Part shown: in pieces, positions 17,167-24,849 of the stretch
Numbering within the stretch: position 1 is the first letter of the stretch
Layout of the letters: each line of letters opens with the position of its first letter
Source: Anaerosolibacter carboniphilus
GTDB lineage: Bacteria; Bacillota; Clostridia; Peptostreptococcales; Thermotaleaceae
DNA: 64,000 bases
Direction of reading: 5' to 3'
Assembly: GCF_014205875.1 (NCBI RefSeq)
Contig: NZ_JACHEN010000014.1
Location: 59,366-123,365 of the forward strand
Program-made: the position numbers and the translations under genes
Notes under the pieces: model-generated
What the model was told of the DNA's origin: nothing
The model's input: the letters and a program-made list of their open reading frames with translations, nothing else
The model's database searches: none

Positions 17167-17213
17167 AAAAAAGGGAGGCGTTTCCAAATGATTGGAAAAC
17201 GCTCCCTTTTTTT
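17167..17213 (+). terminator. Terminator of the DUF1659-DUF2922-YvrJ cassette
   Basis: AAAAAAGGGAGGCGTTTCC and GGAAAACGCTCCCTTTTTTT form a long stem with a T-tail. Confidence 0.9.
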
Positions 17214-17215
17214 CA

Positions 17216-17268
17216 TAGACATAGAAAAAAGAATAGGATATAATAGAACGTAATAGAACATACGTTCT
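17216..17268 (+). promoter_or_regulatory. Promoter with dyad over the transcription start
   Basis: TAGACA at 17216, 17-base spacer, TATAAT at 17239. Directly behind lies a perfect 8-8-8 dyad, AGAACGTA (17245-17252) and TACGTTCT (17261-17268), placed where a repressor would block initiation or where the first RNA bases would fold. Confidence 0.65.
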
Positions 17269-17288
17269 TAAGGATGAGGTGAAAACTT

Positions 17289-17891
17289 ATGAAACTAGAG
17301 CAGATCATTGAAAAAGGAATCTATGCAGTAGTACCTACCTATCAGCCATCGAAGGGAAATGTTACGAAAATCATTGGTACGGATGGAAGTATCTATATAG
17401 ATGGTCGAGTTGTGAAAACCGTTCTGAAATCTATTTGCAAGCAGTATGCGGTTCATATAGAACATTGTAGGGAAAAATATGGAAAAATGATTAATCAACG
17501 GCTTAGTGTTCCACTACCTATTCATAAGGATTTGCTTTTGATACCTGTAAAGGTTAGAAAGCCGATGTTTGCCAATGATGGTGCCTGTGGTTATATCAAT
17601 CTTCATGGAATAGAGACCATTCAAGGTAAGGATGAAAATACGGTATTTGTTTTGAAAAATGGTACAGAGATTGAGTGCATGCACCGACTCAGAACCGTAT
17701 ATCAGCATGTGAATAATGCGCGGCTGATTGCTAGACAGTTCTCCTTATTTGGAGATGATCAGGAAGGTTATGATCGAGTTCATGAGTTATATGAGCACTA
17801 TCATGCACCGGCTACCAGAGGAGATATCGAACTATTGAAAAAGGAAGTATTGGAGCTCGTTCAGGTGCTGAAGAAGAGTTTGGGAAAATAA
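17289..17891 (+). CDS. ComK-like protein
   Basis: A 200-residue soluble protein. Its middle resembles the ComK competence regulator: a PI...LLLIPV stretch (ComK has IFLFPT), an ACGYINLHGIETIQ segment (ComK has CGWISHVHVKEFK), then TVFVLKNGTEIECMHR matching TVTFSNGKTMELP, and a helical C-terminus. This is judged by eye; an alternative is a LytTR-type DNA-binding domain, which has similar strands. The start follows AAGGATGAGGTG. If correct, a ComK homologue in Clostridia would be worth noting. A promoter with an operator-like dyad stands upstream; yaaR converges from the other side. Confidence 0.5.
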   Translation: MKLEQIIEKGIYAVVPTYQPSKGNVTKIIGTDGSIYIDGRVVKTVLKSICKQYAVHIEHCREKYGKMINQRLSVPLPIHKDLLLIPVKVRKPMFANDGACGYINLHGIETIQGKDENTVFVLKNGTEIECMHRLRTVYQHVNNARLIARQFSLFGDDQEGYDRVHELYEHYHAPATRGDIELLKKEVLELVQVLKKSLGK

Positions 17892-17892
17892 A

Positions 17893-17911
17893 AAAGGCCG
17901 TAAAGGCCTTT
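17893..17911. terminator. Bidirectional terminator
   Basis: AAAGGCC and GGCCTTT, with A-rich and T-rich flanks, between the convergent ComK-like and yaaR genes, which are only 24 bases apart. Confidence 0.65.
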
Positions 17912-17915
17912 GTGA

Positions 17916-18371
17916 TTACATGAACATATCGACGAGTAAACCACGAATATCATCGACTTTTTTAAGAATACGGATGTTATCTTTTTCGTTTTTTAGAAAC
18001 TCTTTGGTTAAGCTTTCTAGTTCACTATTGACCTCTTTGACGATAGAGAAAACTCTATGTCTGCCACGACGGTCTAAGAAGCTGTCTTTGGAAAATTGGT
18101 AAGTGTTGCGTACAGCTACATCCATAAAGTTCTGTACAAGTTTTTTATATTGTAATAAATCTCCCAAGTAGAGTTTATCATTAAATTTGTCAGCCTGCTG
18201 ATCGATATCTGACAGTAAGCTGGTCAACTTTTCTGTGACATTGCTACCTTTTAACTGTTTTAGACGTACGTCAAAGCTGGAACCAAAATCTTTTTCGATT
18301 TTAGCAGGTTCCCTGGACATGGTTTTGCCAAAAACATTTTGTTTATTCATATCTGTAACTTTTAAACTCAT
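17916..18371 (-). CDS. yaaR: YaaR family protein (DUF327)
   Basis: A 151-residue, mostly helical cytoplasmic protein of the YaaR family. Typical stretches are LSDIDQQADKF, LYLGDLLQYKKLVQNFMDVAV and RRGRHRVFSIVKEVN. Start at the ATG at 18371, with GGGAGAGGA just before it; the longer ATG at 18386 lies in front of that site. The family has no firm function. The gene is convergent with the ComK-like gene. Confidence 0.88.
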   Translation of the reverse strand: MSLKVTDMNKQNVFGKTMSREPAKIEKDFGSSFDVRLKQLKGSNVTEKLTSLLSDIDQQADKFNDKLYLGDLLQYKKLVQNFMDVAVRNTYQFSKDSFLDRRGRHRVFSIVKEVNSELESLTKEFLKNEKDNIRILKKVDDIRGLLVDMFM

Positions 18372-18435
18372 GGATTCCTCTCCCAACTACGAAGGATTCT
18401 ATTAAAATTCTTTTTAAAATATGACCTACATACGG

Positions 18436-18459
18436 TAGAAGGGACTTAAGTTCCTTCTA
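18436..18459. other. Near-perfect palindrome between yaaR and recD2
   Basis: TAGAAGGGACTTAAGTTCCTTCTA is symmetrical except for one G-T pair. It lies in the yaaR leader and may be an operator or hairpin. The rest of 18372-18667 is AT-rich without an ORF; an extended -10 (TGCTATAAT) at 18630-18638 probably belongs to recD2. Confidence 0.4.
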
Positions 18460-18667
18460 TGCGAAATGAAATTAGACAATTATAAAGAGCTATTCAGATG
18501 CTCTATTATATATTTCGGCAACAAAAAGAAAAAATTCAATTTTTTATAAGCTTTATGAAGCTAATTTTTAAATGTGATAGATTACTGAAAGTTTATCACA
18601 AACCATTTGAAATGTATATATGACTACTGTGCTATAATAATAGTAACAAATCCATCAGGAGGAAATT

Positions 18668-20893
18668 ATGTCTGTAGAAATCCAAGGAATATTATCTGAG
18701 ATTATTTTTCGCAATGAAGCCAATGGCTATATCGTAGGTGTCCTTGACACAGAAGAAAAACCCGTGACCATTGTGGGATATATGCCCATGATGAATCAAG
18801 GGGAGAATCTTGCTGTCCAAGGGAAATGGATTCAGCATCCCGTCTATGGTGAGCAATTAGAGATTGTATCCTACAGACAGGTTGTCCCCAATACTATTGA
18901 AGGCATTGAGAACTATCTGGCGTCAGGAGTGATCAAAGGCATTGGTGCCAAGACAGCCAAAAAAATTGTGGAACAGTTTGGAAAGGATGCATTGGATGTC
19001 ATTCAGTACAGTCCCCATATGCTTATGAAGATTGAGGGCATTGGACAAGCAAAGGCGAACATGATCGCAGAAGCCTTTCAAGAGCAGCGGGAGCTTCGTG
19101 AGGTGATGTTATTCCTCCAACTGTTTGGGGTGACGCCGAATTATGCGGTGAAGATCTATAAGCGTTATGGAGATGAAGCCGTAGGACGCATCAAAGAAAA
19201 TCCATATCGACTGGCCGATGACATCATTGGTATTGGATTTAAGATGGCCGATACCATCGCCAAGCGGATGGGGATCGATCCTCAATCTCCTTACAGGGTG
19301 ATGTGCGGAATCAAATATATGTTAGGACAATATAGCTTGGAAGGGCACACCTATATTCAGCGAGAGGAACTGGTGGAATCTACGGCAAAAATGCTTGAGG
19401 TCCATCGGAATCTGGTGGAGGATGGCATTACCAACCTTGCACTGAATTATGACATTCAATTGGAAAACCTTGAGGGAGAAATTGTCGTATTTGGGATGCC
19501 TTATTATTATGCTGAGCTTTACGTATGCAAGAAGCTCATAGAGTTAGGACAAGGTGAGATCGATCGTTTGACCGATGGATTAACGGCTGAAATAGATGCT
19601 ATTGAAAAAAACAGTGGGATTGAACTGGCAGAAAATCAAAGAGCTGCCATTGAAGCTGCCTGTAAAAACGGCGTTTTGGTGATTACAGGTGGACCAGGTA
19701 CAGGAAAGACAACGACGATTAATAGCATCATTAAAATATTTGAAAATCAAAATCTAACCATGGCTTTGGCTGCACCCACAGGGAGGGCTGCAAAGCGGAT
19801 GAGTGAGGCCACAGGAAGAGAGGCGAAGACGATCCACCGATTGTTGGAGTATTCCTTTGGTGAGGATGACGCTGCCATGGGTTTTACGAAAAATGAGGAG
19901 GAACCCTTGCCTGTGGATGTGGTGATCATTGACGAAATGTCTATGGTAGATATTCTATTGATGAAGGCTTTGATGAAGGCCATTACGCTTGGAACAAGAG
20001 TGATTTTGGTGGGGGATGTGGATCAGCTGCCTTCGGTAGGTCCAGGAAATGTATTGAAGGACATCATAGATAGTCAAATCATCCCTGTGGTGAAGCTGGA
20101 TCAAATTTTTAGACAAGCCCAGGAAAGCATGATCATTGTCAATGCCCATAGAATCAATAAGGGACATTATCCATATATCAACAGCAAGGATAAGGACTTT
20201 TATTTTATCACCAAAAAAAGCCAAGAGCAGATTGCCCAGACCATTAAGGATTTATGCAAGGAGCGTCTGCCAAAATATAATAATTTTGATCCTATCAAGG
20301 ATATACAAGTTCTCACCCCTATGAAAAAGGGCCAAGTAGGGATGTATCAGATGAACAATGAGCTGCAGCAAATCTTAAATCCTCCCCATATCAGCAAGGA
20401 GGAAAAGGAAATGAAGGACAAGCGATTCCGGGTGGGAGACAAGGTTATGCAGATGAAGAATAACTACAATTTGAAGTGGAAGAAGCTTGAGGATGGGATA
20501 GAAGGTGAAGGAGTTTTCAATGGTGACTTTGGATATATCCAGGAGATAGATCATGAAGAGAGAGAAATGGTGGTGCTCTTCGATGAAGAGAAACTTGTAA
20601 AATATGATTTTGCTCAGCTGGAGGAGCTGGAACTGGCCTATTGTATTACCATCCACAAGAGCCAAGGGAGTGAGTTCCCTGTGGTGGTTATGCCTGTCTG
20701 TTGGGGACCTCCCATGCTTTTGACAAGAAATCTATTATATACTGCCGTAACCCGTGCCAAGGAGCTGGTGGTTTTGGTGGGGATGGAGAGCAATCTAAAA
20801 GAAATGGTGAACAACAACAGAATCATTCGGAGAAATTCTGGGCTAGGTACAAGACTAAAACGATTTTTAACTGAAAACCTTATTGAGTTTTAG
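18668..20893 (+). CDS. recD2: RecD2-type ATP-dependent DNA helicase
   Basis: A 741-residue superfamily 1B helicase. The N-terminal part holds an OB-like region and helix-hairpin-helix motifs (GVIKGIGAKTAKKI near 95, IEGIGQAKANMI near 120). The helicase core has Walker A GGPGTGKTTT near 340, Walker B VVIIDEMSM near 420, GDVDQLPSVGPG near 452 and motif VI-like AYCITIHKSQGSEFPVV near 660. This is the stand-alone RecD2 form found in Firmicutes without RecBC, active in DNA repair and replication fork maintenance. RBS AGGAGG precedes the ATG. Confidence 0.95.
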   Translation: MSVEIQGILSEIIFRNEANGYIVGVLDTEEKPVTIVGYMPMMNQGENLAVQGKWIQHPVYGEQLEIVSYRQVVPNTIEGIENYLASGVIKGIGAKTAKKIVEQFGKDALDVIQYSPHMLMKIEGIGQAKANMIAEAFQEQRELREVMLFLQLFGVTPNYAVKIYKRYGDEAVGRIKENPYRLADDIIGIGFKMADTIAKRMGIDPQSPYRVMCGIKYMLGQYSLEGHTYIQREELVESTAKMLEVHRNLVEDGITNLALNYDIQLENLEGEIVVFGMPYYYAELYVCKKLIELGQGEIDRLTDGLTAEIDAIEKNSGIELAENQRAAIEAACKNGVLVITGGPGTGKTTTINSIIKIFENQNLTMALAAPTGRAAKRMSEATGREAKTIHRLLEYSFGEDDAAMGFTKNEEEPLPVDVVIIDEMSMVDILLMKALMKAITLGTRVILVGDVDQLPSVGPGNVLKDIIDSQIIPVVKLDQIFRQAQESMIIVNAHRINKGHYPYINSKDKDFYFITKKSQEQIAQTIKDLCKERLPKYNNFDPIKDIQVLTPMKKGQVGMYQMNNELQQILNPPHISKEEKEMKDKRFRVGDKVMQMKNNYNLKWKKLEDGIEGEGVFNGDFGYIQEIDHEEREMVVLFDEEKLVKYDFAQLEELELAYCITIHKSQGSEFPVVVMPVCWGPPMLLTRNLLYTAVTRAKELVVLVGMESNLKEMVNNNRIIRRNSGLGTRLKRFLTENLIEF

Positions 20894-20971
20894 GAATTCC
20901 CTTATTGTTGTTGGAATATTTTACAAATTATGATAAAATATTCACAGGTATAGGGGTGGGAGGAGCTTCAC

Positions 20972-22462
20972 ATGAAAAAGGAATTTGGTTATAACGATTA
21001 TTATAGATTGTTTATATTTATAACCTTTGGTATCATTTTTGCGCTAAATCTCGTAAATATTAACTCCTGGAATTTTGGGATTGTAGGAACCTTGCTGCCT
21101 ATATGGATCCTTCTGAACTATATGGTGGGTGCCAAGAAAATTCCCAGAGGGAATCGGGTGTATCGAACATGGATAAAGATCATAGGCAATTTTATCCTCT
21201 TTAGCGCACTGCTATATTTCATTGGGGGATATACAAATTTATCCTATACAGTATTTCATTTTTTTATGATTGTTTCAACAACTGTTTTGATTTCTCCTAT
21301 GGCAGGTGTAATGACATTGGCCTTGAACTTTGTAATTGCCCTAAGGATGGTGTTTTCTCAGGAGCATATTTTGAATAGCTTCATTATTCATAGCTATGCC
21401 TATGGTGGTGCTTTGGTCATTGGCTATTTTATACGCAAGGAAAAAGCACGGCAGAGGAAGTTGGATCATAAGATCAGAGAACTGGATGCTCTATATAAGA
21501 TTAGTAAAATGATAGATTATTTTCCAGGCACAGATGAAATCTTGGATAAAATCACGACGATTGTCGCAGAAACCATTGGAGCTGCCATGTGTCTGATCAT
21601 GTTGTATGATGAAGAACAAGAGCTGTTGGTGGCAAAGGCGGGTTATGGTGTGTCAGAAGATGCCATAAAGAACTTTGCCTTGAGGAAAAATCAGGGCATT
21701 GAGGGCGAAGTCGTTGAAAACAGCAGTAGAATTACCTGCAGTGAAATAGGGGATTTAGAGATTTATCGTAAAATATTTCATGGAAAGCTTGAAACCATAA
21801 CGGTCATCCCTTTATATTTGAAAAACAAGGTAATTGGAACCCTAAGTATTTACGATGTGGAAGACAAGCATTATACCACTGAGGACATCGACCTATTGGA
21901 TATGATGGGTTCAAGGATTGGAATGATCCTGGAAAATGATAAGCTATATAAGCAGATTCATACCAAAGCGATTATGGATGGACTCACGGGACTTTATAAT
22001 CATAAGCAGTTTTATGACCGTCTAAAACATGAAATTCAGACCGCAAAGAAAAAGGAATATCAATTATACCTGTTGATGATTGACATCGATCGGTTTAAGG
22101 CATTTAATGATCAATACGGCCATTTGGTAGGGGATCAAGTGTTGGTGCAGATTGCAGATACTATAAAGAGAAGCATTCGGGAAACGGACTTTGCAGCTCG
22201 ATATGGTGGGGAAGAATTTGCAGTGATCTTGCCGAATTCAGACGATGAAACAGCTGTTAAGGTTGCAGACCGTATACGAAGTAATGTAAAGAAAACAACA
22301 GAGACCATCGAACAGCTCCATGGGCAAGATGTAGAGATTACGGTCAGTATTGGTATCTCTTGTTATCCTGACTGCTCTAACGATTTTGTCAATTTGGTGG
22401 ATATTGCAGACGTCCGCATGTATAAAGGGAAAGCCATGGGCGGAGATCGGATTATTGCGTAA
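20972..22462 (+). CDS. Membrane GAF-GGDEF diguanylate cyclase
   Basis: A 496-residue sensor. Residues 1-165 contain about six membrane segments, 175-330 a GAF domain, and 335-496 a GGDEF domain with the intact active site GGEEF near 412. The product-inhibition I-site RxxD is present (RETD, five residues before GGEEF), so it should be a working, feedback-controlled producer of cyclic di-GMP. The start follows GGTGGGAGGAG. It may act with the HD-GYP phosphodiesterase at 61290 and the flagellar genes nearby, but no direct link is visible. Confidence 0.93.
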   Translation: MKKEFGYNDYYRLFIFITFGIIFALNLVNINSWNFGIVGTLLPIWILLNYMVGAKKIPRGNRVYRTWIKIIGNFILFSALLYFIGGYTNLSYTVFHFFMIVSTTVLISPMAGVMTLALNFVIALRMVFSQEHILNSFIIHSYAYGGALVIGYFIRKEKARQRKLDHKIRELDALYKISKMIDYFPGTDEILDKITTIVAETIGAAMCLIMLYDEEQELLVAKAGYGVSEDAIKNFALRKNQGIEGEVVENSSRITCSEIGDLEIYRKIFHGKLETITVIPLYLKNKVIGTLSIYDVEDKHYTTEDIDLLDMMGSRIGMILENDKLYKQIHTKAIMDGLTGLYNHKQFYDRLKHEIQTAKKKEYQLYLLMIDIDRFKAFNDQYGHLVGDQVLVQIADTIKRSIRETDFAARYGGEEFAVILPNSDDETAVKVADRIRSNVKKTTETIEQLHGQDVEITVSIGISCYPDCSNDFVNLVDIADVRMYKGKAMGGDRIIA

Positions 22463-22464
22463 AA

Positions 22465-22495
22465 GGTTAGTAGTTAGATGTTAGTAGATAGTGGT
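22465..22495 (-). repeat. Degenerate heptamer array, inverted to the comF-leader array
   Basis: Four successive seven-base units read GGTTAGT, AGTTAGA, TGTTAGT, AGATAGT. They are the inverted, degenerate form of the ACTAACC array at 22590-22685, so the two arrays bracket a 94-base spacer as terminal inverted repeats. Confidence 0.6.
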
Positions 22496-22557
22496 AAAAC
22501 CAAAACAGATTAGAAGATTATAGGATTTGGCTAGGATGTCTGACGGAAGAAAAAAAC

Positions 22558-22586
22558 TTGACAAGAATATATGCCCCAAATAAAAT
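22558..22586 (+). promoter_or_regulatory. Sigma-A promoter of comF
   Basis: TTGACA at 22558, 17-base spacer and TAAAAT at 22581. Transcription would start at about 22593, inside the first heptamer repeats. Confidence 0.72.
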
Positions 22587-22589
22587 TGC

Positions 22590-22685
22590 ACTAACCACTA
22601 ACCACTAACCACTAACCACTAACCACTAACCACTAACCACTAACCACTAACCACTAACCACTAACCACTAACCACTAACCACTAA
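22590..22685 (+). repeat. ACTAACC heptamer array, 13 perfect copies
   Basis: Thirteen exact copies of ACTAACC (22590-22680) plus a partial ACTAA, ending at the comF ribosome binding site AAGGGGG. Almost the whole comF leader is this microsatellite. A second array of the same unit is at 63141-63196. Confidence 0.97.
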
Positions 22686-22696
22686 GGGGGATTCTT

Positions 22697-23443
22697 ATGG
22701 GGTATAAGACTATGGTCAATGAGTTGATAGAGACACTTCTTGATTTTGTCTATCCTCGAAACATATACTGTATTCTCTGCGGGGAGGTCATTGAAAAGAC
22801 AGAGAGCTATTCCTTATGTACAACCTGTCAAGAGCAGGTCAAGTTTATTACTTCCAGGTTTTGCGAGAAATGTGGAAAGCCTCTGGAATCCATGTATCTA
22901 CCGCAAAAATGTCCTGATTGCATACAGAATGTCCACTATTTTACAAAGGGGTTCTCCTGCATAGAATATGATGACAATATAAAGAAGTTGGTTTATGATT
23001 TGAAATACCACAATAAAAGATACCTGGCTTATCATATGGCGGAAATGATGACGGCGCGTTTTATGAAACTGGAGTGGGAGAAGCCTGATGTGATTGTGCC
23101 CATACCCCTTCATCCAAAGAAGGAGAAGGAGAGGGGATTTAATCAATCAGCCCTCATCGCAAAGTATATAGGAGAATCTTTAGATATCCCAGTTGAGTAT
23201 AGATCAGTTCTACGAACCAAGGAAACAGAAACTCAGAATAGGTTGAATAGGGAAGAAAGAAAAGAAAATCTGAAAAATGCATTTCAAATTATAAAAAGTC
23301 AAAAATTTACTGATAAAAAAGTTTTAATTCTTGACGATATATATACTACAGGGAGTACGATGGATGCTTGTGCCAAAGAATTGTGTAAGATGAAGCCAAA
23401 GGAAATCATTTTCATGACCTTTGCTACAGGTAGGAATGTGTAG
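22697..23443 (+). CDS. comF: ComF family protein
   Basis: A 248-residue ComF/GntX-type protein. The N-terminal zinc-binding part has four Cys pairs (CILC, CTTC, CEKC, CPDC) in the first 75 residues. The C-terminal phosphoribosyltransferase-like domain ends with the PRPP-binding loop VLILDDIYTTGST near 209. Bacillus ComFC is needed for DNA uptake in competence. RBS AAGGGGG lies seven bases before the ATG, directly behind a heptamer microsatellite that makes up its leader. As in Bacillus, it leads the yvyF-flgM-flgN-flgK-flgL series. Confidence 0.94.
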   Translation: MGYKTMVNELIETLLDFVYPRNIYCILCGEVIEKTESYSLCTTCQEQVKFITSRFCEKCGKPLESMYLPQKCPDCIQNVHYFTKGFSCIEYDDNIKKLVYDLKYHNKRYLAYHMAEMMTARFMKLEWEKPDVIVPIPLHPKKEKERGFNQSALIAKYIGESLDIPVEYRSVLRTKETETQNRLNREERKENLKNAFQIIKSQKFTDKKVLILDDIYTTGSTMDACAKELCKMKPKEIIFMTFATGRNV

Positions 23444-23516
23444 GAAGGAAAGCTTTTATTCAAATAAAATCTACAACAATCGATAACGGTTAACCGCCAT
23501 AGAAGGAGGAAAGGAC

Positions 23517-23927
23517 ATGGGAGATATTAGGAACTGCAAGCAGTGTGGGAAGTTATTTCAATACAATGGGATAACTAAAATATGTGCCAAGTGTGCTAGG
23601 GAAGATGATGAACTATTTAAGGTTGTAAAGGAGTACGTTTATGACCATCCAGGTGCCACGATCACAGAGGTAAGCGAAGAGACAAATGTGGATGAGGATC
23701 GTATTCTGCGATATTTAAGACAAGGAAAGCTTGAACTCACCGGTGAAGGCGGTGCCTTGGTGTTGGATTGTGAAAGATGCGGAAGAGGTATTAAAACAGG
23801 TCGTTTCTGTGATGCTTGTGCCCATGAAATCGAGACAGAACTAAAGAGTGGTTTCTCTAGAGCTGCTGAGAAACAAAAACCGATCGGAAATAAAATGTTT
23901 ACAGCTGAAATGAACAAGAGAAGATAA
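23517..23927 (+). CDS. yvyF: Flagellar operon protein YvyF (TIGR03826)
   Basis: A 136-residue protein with an N-terminal zinc-ribbon (CKQC, CAKC), a winged-helix-like middle (ITEVSEETNVDEDRILRYLRQGKL) and a second Cys4 motif (CERC, CDAC). This is the TIGR03826 layout, always next to flgM in Firmicutes. The start follows GAAGGAGGAAAG. The function is probably regulatory but not firmly known. Confidence 0.92.
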   Translation: MGDIRNCKQCGKLFQYNGITKICAKCAREDDELFKVVKEYVYDHPGATITEVSEETNVDEDRILRYLRQGKLELTGEGGALVLDCERCGRGIKTGRFCDACAHEIETELKSGFSRAAEKQKPIGNKMFTAEMNKRR

Positions 23928-23941
23928 TTTTAAAAAAAACG

Positions 23942-23969
23942 TAAAGTGATACCCTGCTTATGCCGATAC
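23942..23969 (+). promoter_or_regulatory. Sigma-D (FliA-type) promoter of flgM
   Basis: TAAA at 23942-23945 and GCCGATAC at 23962-23969, spacing 16. This fits the flagellar sigma consensus TAAA-N15-GCCGATAT and lies 38 bases before the flgM start, implying feedback expression of the anti-sigma factor. Confidence 0.82.
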
Positions 23970-24007
23970 TAGGAATAGAAGATTCGGTAGAAGTGGGGTG
24001 TTTTTTT

Positions 24008-24283
24008 ATGAAAATAACAAATAATCAAAACGTACAAAAAATATTGGGTGCTTATAAAAAGAAGTTAGAAGGTACTGAAAAGACAGCTAAGCTGAAGCAA
24101 GAAAATGATAAGGTGGAGATTTCCGAAACCGCAAGGGAGTTTCAAATTGCGCTGAATGCTTATAAAAAGTTGCCAGAGGTAAGACAGAATAAGGTGGATG
24201 AAGTTACGAAACAAATCCAATCTGGAAACTATACTCCTTCTGCGGAAGAAGTTGTACATAGCATATTTGATCGTAAGATTTAA
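24008..24283 (+). CDS. flgM: Anti-sigma-28 factor FlgM
   Basis: A 91-residue protein. FlgM binds and holds the flagellar sigma factor until the hook is complete. Visible traits are the disordered N-terminal half, DKVEISETAREFQIALNAYKKLPEVRQNKVDEV and the C-terminal IQSGNYTPSAEEVVHSIFDR, which matches the conserved sigma-binding tail. The ATG at 24008 is chosen because it lies behind GTGGGGTG and after the sigma-D promoter; the longer frame would overlap the promoter. Confidence 0.95.
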   Translation: MKITNNQNVQKILGAYKKKLEGTEKTAKLKQENDKVEISETAREFQIALNAYKKLPEVRQNKVDEVTKQIQSGNYTPSAEEVVHSIFDRKI

Positions 24284-24289
24284 TCCTAT

Positions 24290-24316
24290 AAGTTGAAGGT
24301 GTTGTACCTTCAACTT
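24290..24316 (+). other. 11-bp hairpin between flgM and flgN
   Basis: AAGTTGAAGGT and ACCTTCAACTT form a perfect 11-bp stem with loop GTTGT but no T-run. It could be an RNA processing or partial termination site that sets flgM above flgN. Confidence 0.5.
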
Positions 24317-24340
24317 CGTCTATGAATAAGGAGGAACGTC

Positions 24341-24838
24341 ATGTCAAAATCCATTGAGCAGTTGATAACGGTTTTAAAGGAAGAATGCAATCTATATAAG
24401 GATTATTTGGATTTGGCGCGTGAAAAAAAGACTGCTGTCATTAAGGGAGAAATCAAAGAATTGGATCATATCACAAAGCGAGAACAGAATATGATCGTGA
24501 ACATGGGGAAGGTAGACCAGATTCGTACAGCGATTATCGGCAACATACTCCTGGAGAAAAATATAGCCAGTGTAGAAACGATCAGTGAATTAGCAGATCT
24601 GATTGAGGAACCAGCCAGGGCGACGATTTTAAAATTGAAAGACAATCTTGCTGCACTGCTGGAAGAAACGAAGAATTTGAATCATATAAATAGCGAACTG
24701 CTTCAGCAAGCATTAGAATATGTAGACTATAATATTAATCTGCTGACAAGTGCGCAACCACAAAGCAGCACCTATGGGAACAAGGCTGATGAAAAAGACT
24801 TAAAGGCACGAGCAAATATTTTTGATGCCAAGATATAA
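24341..24838 (+). CDS. flgN: FlgN family export chaperone
   Basis: A 165-residue helical protein with FlgN features: an N-terminal helix beginning IEQLITVLKEECNLYKDYL, then KGEIKELDHITKREQNMI. FlgN keeps the hook-junction proteins FlgK and FlgL ready for export, and both are encoded directly downstream. RBS AAGGAGG; 11 bases separate it from flgK. Confidence 0.92.
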   Translation: MSKSIEQLITVLKEECNLYKDYLDLAREKKTAVIKGEIKELDHITKREQNMIVNMGKVDQIRTAIIGNILLEKNIASVETISELADLIEEPARATILKLKDNLAALLEETKNLNHINSELLQQALEYVDYNINLLTSAQPQSSTYGNKADEKDLKARANIFDAKI

Positions 24839-24849
24839 GGAGGATTTTC

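Noticed and set aside
22590..22685. CRISPR array
   Set aside because: The units are seven bases with no spacers and no cas genes; this is a microsatellite. The same applies to 63141-63196.
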